A stretch of 64,000 nucleotides of DNA. Origin: Caldilineaceae bacterium SB0664_bin_27 (GTDB taxonomy: Bacteria; Chloroflexota; Anaerolineae; Caldilineales; Caldilineaceae). Of the stretch, positions 58,202-64,000 are shown one piece after another. The first letter of the stretch is position 1. Each line of letters opens with the position of its first letter. Made by a program: the position numbers and the translations under genes. The DNA lies in NCBI GenBank assembly GCA_009838625.1, contig VXRG01000130.1, positions 29,032-93,031 on the forward strand, written 5' to 3'. The notes under the pieces are model-generated. The model saw only the letters and a program-made list of their open reading frames with translations, had not been told where the DNA came from and did no database searches.

Positions 58202-59632
58202 TTATCGGCTGTTCAAGGCCCAGTCCTTCGTGGTCAGTCCGCTGCGGATACGCCACGTCAGCAACGCATTTAGAAGCTCGTCCTTGCGCGCCGAGTGAGC
58301 AGGGTCGTCCCACAAGTTGTCGACCTCCTCGGGATCACTGACCAGATCGAACAACTGCCCGAAATCCTCGCCGACAAAGTGGACCAGTTTCCATTCTTTG
58401 GTTCGCGCCATCGACATGTACTCGGTCGGCAGAATCCCGTCGCGGCAGTGCTCGGCAAAGGCGATCTCCCGCCCCGGCCACGCCTCCCCTTCAAGCGCAG
58501 GCAGCAAGGACTCGGCTTCGAAGTCCTCGGGGATCTGAACTCCTGCCAGTTCAAGAACAGTCGGCCCCAGATCGAAGAGGGAGCAAAGCTGGTCCAGCGA
58601 GCGGCCGCCGTTGAAGCGGCCGGGCGCCCACACCACTGTAGGTACGCGCGTGATGGTGTCGTACATGGTCCACTTCTGGCTGTGGCCGTGATCGCCTAGG
58701 CAGTCGCCATGGTCCGAGGTGAAGATGACGACAGCATTCTCAAGGTAGTCCTGCTCCTCCAGTGCGGCCAGCAGCTCGCCCACTTTCTCGTCGATCATCG
58801 AGACGTTCGCCATATAGTAGGCGCGCTGGCGCTGGCGCTGCTCGGGCGTCGGATCCAGGAGGTGTACGACTGAATCGTGATCTACTTCGGAGTTGTGGAC
58901 GCGCATTTCGTGGAAGGGGGGCGGCTGTCCGGCGAGCTCCTCCTCTGTTACCTCCTGGATGGGAATCTCTTTGTCCAGGTAGTCCCGGCTGAACCGGGAG
59001 CTGGGGTCGTATGGTGGATGGGGGCCGGGGAAGCCGACCTGCAGGAAGAGCGGGCCCTCGGGCTTGGGCTTGTTGCGAACCCACCAGGTAGCGAAGTCGC
59101 CGACGAACATGTCCGAGTGCAGGTCTTCGGGCAGTTCCCAGTCGAATGCGCCGAGGCTGTCCGCATAGTCGGCGCGCTGCCGGTACAGGACGCGCTGCTG
59201 CTTCACCTGGCCGCGGGCGCGCAGCGCTTTGTCCCATTCGTCAAAATAGTAGCGGCCTTCGAGGTAGCGGTCCTTGTTCTCGACAACGTACCGCTCGTGG
59301 AATCCAAGCGGCGTCTCAAAGGGGGAAGTGTGCATTTTGCCCACGTTGACGCAATGGTAGCCGCTCGCGCTCAGGTCCTCCACCCACGAGCTTGTCCAGC
59401 GATCGCCGTTCTTGAGTATGCCGGTGGTGTGAGGATAGTAGCCGGTGAAGAGACTGGCGCGCGCCGGTGCACACGAAGGCGCGGTGATGTGGCAGTTGGT
59501 GAAGCTCACCCCCTCGTGTACCAGGCGGTCCAGGTTGGGCGTCTCCATGTAGTCGAAGCCCAACGCGGCGATCGTGTCGAAACGCTGCTGGTCGGTGATG
59601 ATCAGGATTATGTTGGGACGACTGTCGGCCAT
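58202..59632 (-). CDS. type I sulfatase (Cys-type)
   Basis: RPNIILIITDQQRFDTIAALG; sulfatase motif APSCAPARASLFTGYYPHTTGI (CxPxR); VVIFTSDHGDCLGDHG. Confidence 0.95.
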   Translation of the reverse strand: MADSRPNIILIITDQQRFDTIAALGFDYMETPNLDRLVHEGVSFTNCHITAPSCAPARASLFTGYYPHTTGILKNGDRWTSSWVEDLSASGYHCVNVGKMHTSPFETPLGFHERYVVENKDRYLEGRYYFDEWDKALRARGQVKQQRVLYRQRADYADSLGAFDWELPEDLHSDMFVGDFATWWVRNKPKPEGPLFLQVGFPGPHPPYDPSSRFSRDYLDKEIPIQEVTEEELAGQPPPFHEMRVHNSEVDHDSVVHLLDPTPEQRQRQRAYYMANVSMIDEKVGELLAALEEQDYLENAVVIFTSDHGDCLGDHGHSQKWTMYDTITRVPTVVWAPGRFNGGRSLDQLCSLFDLGPTVLELAGVQIPEDFEAESLLPALEGEAWPGREIAFAEHCRDGILPTEYMSMARTKEWKLVHFVGEDFGQLFDLVSDPEEVDNLWDDPAHSARKDELLNALLTWRIRSGLTTKDWALNSR

Positions 59633-59658
59633 CCGGCTCGGCTCCTCACTGGCTGGCA

Positions 59659-60957
59659 TTAGGCTGCGGCGGCGCGCAGGATCTGCTTCTTTGCTTCGAC
59701 GCGGAAACATTCATACTGATTGTCGCGCATGAATCGCCGCGATAGGTCGATTGCTTGGGCCTCCGTGAGGAGACCGTCGGAGATTTCGTCCTGCATGACC
59801 CTGGTGAACCAGTTACGCGCCTGCTTGGCATAGGCCAGGGCCGCGCCCGGGTAGCCGGTATCGCCGCCGAAGAGGAAAAGCTTATTGGCAGGGGCAGCGT
59901 GGATAAATCGGCGGACGAACTCCATGGAGCTGTAGGGGTTTATGCTCCAGGCCCAACAGAGGTCCGCGTAGACGTTGGGATAATGCTTCGCCAGCGCGAC
60001 CAGCTCCTCCGTATACGGGTAGGCGATGTGCATGAGGACGAATCGGGCGTCCGGGTACTTCGCAAGCAGGGGGCAGAGATTGCCGCTGCGAATGTAGTCC
60101 ACCGGCATGCGGCTGTGGCCGGCATAGTACCCAGTGTGGATCTTCATTGGCAGGTCATGGTCAATGCACAGTTCCACGCCCCGTGCCCAGCACCAGTCGC
60201 CCAGGCAGAGCCTGGCCGCTTCGTCGAGCGCCTCGCCGTCACGCAGATAAATGTCGAGGGCTTTTGCAGCCTCGGCGTCGCTGCGCTCTTCCCATCGCAG
60301 AGTGCGGTTGTAGGCGTGCTGCGACTTCACGGCGATAGCGGGGGAGAAGGATTTGGCGAAAATGGTCTCCATTACACGCTTGAGGGAATGGAGGTCGGAC
60401 ACTTCCAGGCCCGTGTGTTGTGCGATCTCTTCGTGATTGGGCCTTCCTGAGCAGAAGTCGACCCAGGAGATGTCATAGAAAAAAAAGTCGGGTCCAGACA
60501 TGTCCGGCAGGACGGTCATTGACTTGGCGTCGGTCTGGATATGGTCCAGATTCGCTTCGTCCCCGAGCAGCCGCAGGCGTTCACCCGGCTGGACGAGAGC
60601 GGCGTTCTTCTCTTGTGCGGCAGCGATTGTATCTGGAGTCAGTGAATCGATGCCGTAGAGGTCCTTCGCGATGATTCGCACGGCCTCCCCATAGCCTGTA
60701 TGTTGAACCCTCGCCCAGGCCTCTTGTATCGGGGCGAAGCGGGCGGCCACGTCAGGGTCCGACGGATCGAACAGACTGTCGAGCGCCTCTTGAGAGGCGC
60801 CGGCTACGAACAGGTCGGCGTGAACATAGTTCTGGAAGAGCTGACAAAGAATGTCGGGGCGCTCATCCAGGTAGTCCGCTTCAAACCGCATATGTTCATG
60901 TGTGTCGACGAGCGGCGTCTGTTGGATGACGGCGGCGATATCTGTTTGTGAGGACAT
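59659..60957 (-). CDS. amidohydrolase-superfamily protein (uronate-isomerase-like / amidohydrolase 2)
   Basis: TPLVDTHEHMRFEADYL; MKIHTGYYAGHSRMPVDYIRSGNLCPLLAKYPDARFVLMHIAYPYTEELVALAKHYPNVYADLCWAWSINP. Confidence 0.8.
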   Translation of the reverse strand: MSSQTDIAAVIQQTPLVDTHEHMRFEADYLDERPDILCQLFQNYVHADLFVAGASQEALDSLFDPSDPDVAARFAPIQEAWARVQHTGYGEAVRIIAKDLYGIDSLTPDTIAAAQEKNAALVQPGERLRLLGDEANLDHIQTDAKSMTVLPDMSGPDFFFYDISWVDFCSGRPNHEEIAQHTGLEVSDLHSLKRVMETIFAKSFSPAIAVKSQHAYNRTLRWEERSDAEAAKALDIYLRDGEALDEAARLCLGDWCWARGVELCIDHDLPMKIHTGYYAGHSRMPVDYIRSGNLCPLLAKYPDARFVLMHIAYPYTEELVALAKHYPNVYADLCWAWSINPYSSMEFVRRFIHAAPANKLFLFGGDTGYPGAALAYAKQARNWFTRVMQDEISDGLLTEAQAIDLSRRFMRDNQYECFRVEAKKQILRAAAA

Positions 60958-60962
60958 GGGCG

Positions 60963-61514
60963 CTAACTCGCTTTCAGCTTGGCCTGCCACTGCTTTCGGA
61001 ACTTTTTCACTTTGGGTCGGATAACGAAGAGGCAGTAGGGCTGTAAGCCATTGTCTCGGTAGTAGTTCTGATGATAAGACTCGGCGACGTAAAATATGTC
61101 GAGCGGGACTAGCTCGGTAACGATGGGCGCGTCCCAGATCTGCGGAGCGTAGTCGCGGATCATCTCCTCAGCAACCTTTTTCTGCTCGTCGTCATGGAAG
61201 AGAATGACCGAGCGGTATTGGGGCCCAACGTCATTGCCTTGGCGATTGGGCGTGGTCGGGTCGTGAGAGGTGAAGAAGACTTCAAGGATCTCACGAAACG
61301 AAACGACCGACGGATCAAAAGTGACCTGGATCACCTCGGCGTGGCCGGTGGTCTTCGTGCAGATCTGCTCATATGTGGGGTTGTGTACGTGGCCGCCGGC
61401 GTAACCGGATACCACCTGATCTACGCCGGTGAGCTCTTCATAGAGAGGTTCCAGGCACCAGAAGCAGCCCCCTCCCAGCGTGGCTGTTTCCTGAGAATTT
61501 GCTCCATTCGTCAT
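60963..61514 (-). CDS. msrA: peptide-methionine (S)-S-oxide reductase
   Basis: [59 protein letters not shown]. Confidence 0.96.
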   Translation of the reverse strand: MTNGANSQETATLGGGCFWCLEPLYEELTGVDQVVSGYAGGHVHNPTYEQICTKTTGHAEVIQVTFDPSVVSFREILEVFFTSHDPTTPNRQGNDVGPQYRSVILFHDDEQKKVAEEMIRDYAPQIWDAPIVTELVPLDIFYVAESYHQNYYRDNGLQPYCLFVIRPKVKKFRKQWQAKLKAS

Positions 61515-61823
61515 CGCGTTTTCTCCCAAACTCAACTGTTCTGCGGTACGCTCTTTCACGGGAATACGACAGTTGCCTGCAGTTGCCTGACCAGAGTCCC
61601 CGTTCTTGGCGGCAGGCCTGTCAGATGAGTGTATCTTACCGCACAAGGAGACCGAGTCCAACCGGAACGGGTTGATTCTGCCAGCCCGCGCACTGACCCT
61701 GCCAACTTGCGAAGCGGGCAATCTGTGTTATGTTTCTGACGCAGATGAACTGTAACAGGCTTGGCACGCGAGTCTCCATCTATTGGCCGCTGCCGCTGAA
61801 TACTTTAGCCGAGGAAAGAGGAA

Positions 61824-62804
61824 ATGATTCGAATCGCTGAGATGCTGCCGGCACAGCCTTCCCCACTGTGGACACTCGTCAAACAGTGCGGCGTTAACTA
61901 TGCCGTGGGCTCGATGGACATGTCCACCATCGACCATCCGGACCCGGACATGAAGCCTTGGGGCTTCATGAGTCTGGCGCGGGTGAAGAGCGCCTACGAG
62001 AATGCCGGCTTTCGGCTGGAGGTGCTGGAGAGCCGGCCTCCGTTGGACAAGGCGAAGCTGGGGCTGCCCGGGCGCGACGAACAGATCGAGACGGTCTGTG
62101 AACTGCTTCGCAATATGGGCCGGTTGGGCATCCCCATCTGGTGCAGCGAATGGATGCCGGTATTCAACTGGATGCGCACGGCGACCACGATCCCGGAGCG
62201 GGGCGGGGCGCTGGTAACAGGATTTGACTACGACGTGATGCGCAACGCGCCTCTGACACCCTACGGCGAGGTCGGCGAAGCGCAGCTTTGGGACAATCTG
62301 AAATACTTTCTTGAGGCGGTGGTGCCGGTGGCGGAGGAGGCCGGGGTTAAGATGGCGATGCACCCCGACGATCCTCCTCTTTCACCGATCCGGGGCCTGG
62401 GCCGGATCATGCGCAGCGTGGAAAACTTCCAGCGCCTGATCGATCTGGTACCCAGTCCGGCCAATGGCATCTGCTTGTGCCAGGGAAACTTTACACTGAT
62501 GACCGACGATCTGCCGGACGTGATCCGCCGCTTCGGCGCCCAGGACAGGATCTACTTTGTCCACTTCCGCGACGTACAGGGCGTGCCGGAGAAGTTCAAC
62601 GAGACCTTTCACGACAACGGAAAGACGGACATGCTCGCCTGCATGAAGGCCTACCGAGAGATAGGCTTTGAGGGTGTGCTGCGGCCCGACCATGTGCCGA
62701 CGATGGAGGGCGACAGCAACGAAGATGCCGGCTACTCGTCTATCGGCAGGTTGTACGCCATCGGCTACATACGCGGCCTGCGGCAGGCGGTTTACGCTGC
62801 CTAG
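61824..62804 (+). CDS. uxuA: mannonate dehydratase
   Basis: [106 protein letters not shown]. Confidence 0.92.
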   Translation: MIRIAEMLPAQPSPLWTLVKQCGVNYAVGSMDMSTIDHPDPDMKPWGFMSLARVKSAYENAGFRLEVLESRPPLDKAKLGLPGRDEQIETVCELLRNMGRLGIPIWCSEWMPVFNWMRTATTIPERGGALVTGFDYDVMRNAPLTPYGEVGEAQLWDNLKYFLEAVVPVAEEAGVKMAMHPDDPPLSPIRGLGRIMRSVENFQRLIDLVPSPANGICLCQGNFTLMTDDLPDVIRRFGAQDRIYFVHFRDVQGVPEKFNETFHDNGKTDMLACMKAYREIGFEGVLRPDHVPTMEGDSNEDAGYSSIGRLYAIGYIRGLRQAVYAA

Positions 62805-62816
62805 CCTTCACCTCCC

Positions 62817-63782
62817 CTACATCTCCAGCATCCACTGGAAGATCATGTCGTCGATATCGGGCAGTTTTTCGTGGCCGAAATCCGGGTAGATGACTGTCCG
62901 CTTTGGCGAGCTAATCTTGTTGAAAGCGGCATACTGTGTGGAGGGCGGGCAGACCTGATCCATGAGGCCTACCCCCATCAGCACCTCGGCGCGAATCCGT
63001 GACGCCAGGTGCTGGACGTCGATGTAGCCCAGGCGGGTGAAGACCTCCTCCTCCCGTTCATGGCGGGGATCGAAGTTGCGGAACCACTCCCTCAGCTCGG
63101 CGTAGGCGTTCTGGTCCATGTCGAGATCCCAGACCCGTTTGTAGTCGCACAAAAATGGAAAGATGGGTGCCGCCCGTTTGACGCGCGGCTCCAGCGAGAC
63201 GCAGGCAAGGGTAAGGCCCCCGCCCTGGCTGCCGCCGGTTGCGCCCACGCGGTCCGCGTCCACATCATCCATCTCCATTACGATCTGCGCCAGCCGGGCA
63301 GTATCCAGGAAAGTGTGGTGGTAGAGAAGATCATCGGGTTCGCCCGCCAGGCCGCGCACGATGTGCCCCCGCAGCGTCCAGCCAGGAACGCCGCCGACGT
63401 CAATCGACCGTCCTCCGCCCTGTCCGCGGCAGTCCATCGCGGCCACAGTGAATCCGGCCGCGACAAAGCCCAGCTTGCTTTGCCAGTCGCCGGAGTTGCC
63501 GCTATAGCCGTGAAACATGAGCACGGCTGGGTGGGGCTCCTGAGTCTCGCGTGGTCGAAGCAGCTTGGCGTGAACGCGGGCGCCGCGCGTGCCGGTGAAA
63601 TACAGGTGAGAGCATTCGGCATAGGGAGCCTGGAAATCGGCCGGAATGAGCTCCACGTCGGGGTCGGTTGCTGCCAGTTCCGCAAGCCCGGAATCCCAAT
63701 ACTCATCGAAGTCGGAGGGGCGCGGGTTGGTTCCCTGGTAGGAAGTCAGCTTGTCCAGAGACATATCAAACAGTAGAGGCAT
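62817..63782 (-). CDS. acetylxylan esterase / cephalosporin-C deacetylase family
   Basis: MPLLFDMSLDKLTSYQGTNPRPSDFDEYWDSGLAEL; VLMFHGYSGNSGDWQSKLGFVAAGFTVAAMDCRGQGG; GATGGSQGGGLTLAC; GLMDQVCPPSTQYAAFNKI. Confidence 0.93.
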   Translation of the reverse strand: MPLLFDMSLDKLTSYQGTNPRPSDFDEYWDSGLAELAATDPDVELIPADFQAPYAECSHLYFTGTRGARVHAKLLRPRETQEPHPAVLMFHGYSGNSGDWQSKLGFVAAGFTVAAMDCRGQGGGRSIDVGGVPGWTLRGHIVRGLAGEPDDLLYHHTFLDTARLAQIVMEMDDVDADRVGATGGSQGGGLTLACVSLEPRVKRAAPIFPFLCDYKRVWDLDMDQNAYAELREWFRNFDPRHEREEEVFTRLGYIDVQHLASRIRAEVLMGVGLMDQVCPPSTQYAAFNKISSPKRTVIYPDFGHEKLPDIDDMIFQWMLEM

Positions 63783-64000
63783 TGTGTTTTCCTTCGCTAT
63801 ATCGTCGGATGGTGAGTATTCCGGCAACTGCCGTAATTGTGATGCGTACTCCACCTATTGTCGCGTCAGTGGAAGGCTGATTGCAAGTCGCATAAGCTGA
63901 CTGGTTTCATCCCGGCAAATCATCTCTCTGCAGTCCACCCTCCCTTCCGGCTGTGAACGCCCGGCCCCCACCCCCCCCACGTGGCGCGGGGGCGTTTGCA

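Noticed and set aside
63956-64000. C-rich tract at the right edge
   Set aside because: Low-complexity sequence at the window end; too little context to assign a function.

Overview
This 64 kb window is a gene-dense bacterial chromosome segment with about 55 supportable protein genes. I see no rRNA, tRNA, CRISPR array, integrase or transposase. Gene content suggests Chloroflexota, possibly a host- or sponge-associated Caldilineales-like lineage; this is inference only. Main blocks: (1) dnaX-ybaB-recR followed by methylmalonyl-CoA mutase, thioesterase and epimerase genes, running off the left edge into a TPR-like gene; (2) an FRG-domain/TPR three-gene cluster at 9-12.4 kb flanked by weakly coding DNA; (3) a suf Fe-S cluster (sufR-C-B-D, sulfurtransferase, sufU, Rieske, sufT) with a 42-bp palindrome over its promoter and no SufS; (4) DUF177-rpmF-fabD-fabG-nusB-tatA-tatC; (5) cell-envelope genes including a 1,500-aa YfhO/flippase fusion next to a Dpm1-like glycosyltransferase; (6) housekeeping genes (trmFO, deoA/pdp, mltG, glyA, radA, leuS) plus an Amt-family protein that appears to have lost both pore histidines; (7) a DUF433 gene followed by a truncated DUF5615-like toxin remnant; (8) a sugar/uronate/sulfatase catabolic cluster at the right end. 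The most interesting points are the suf operator/promoter and SufS replacement, the YfhO-flippase fusion, the Amt protein lacking its twin His, the FRG/TPR cluster and the decayed DUF433/DUF5615 pair. No search tools were available. Family calls come from motifs and remembered family features.
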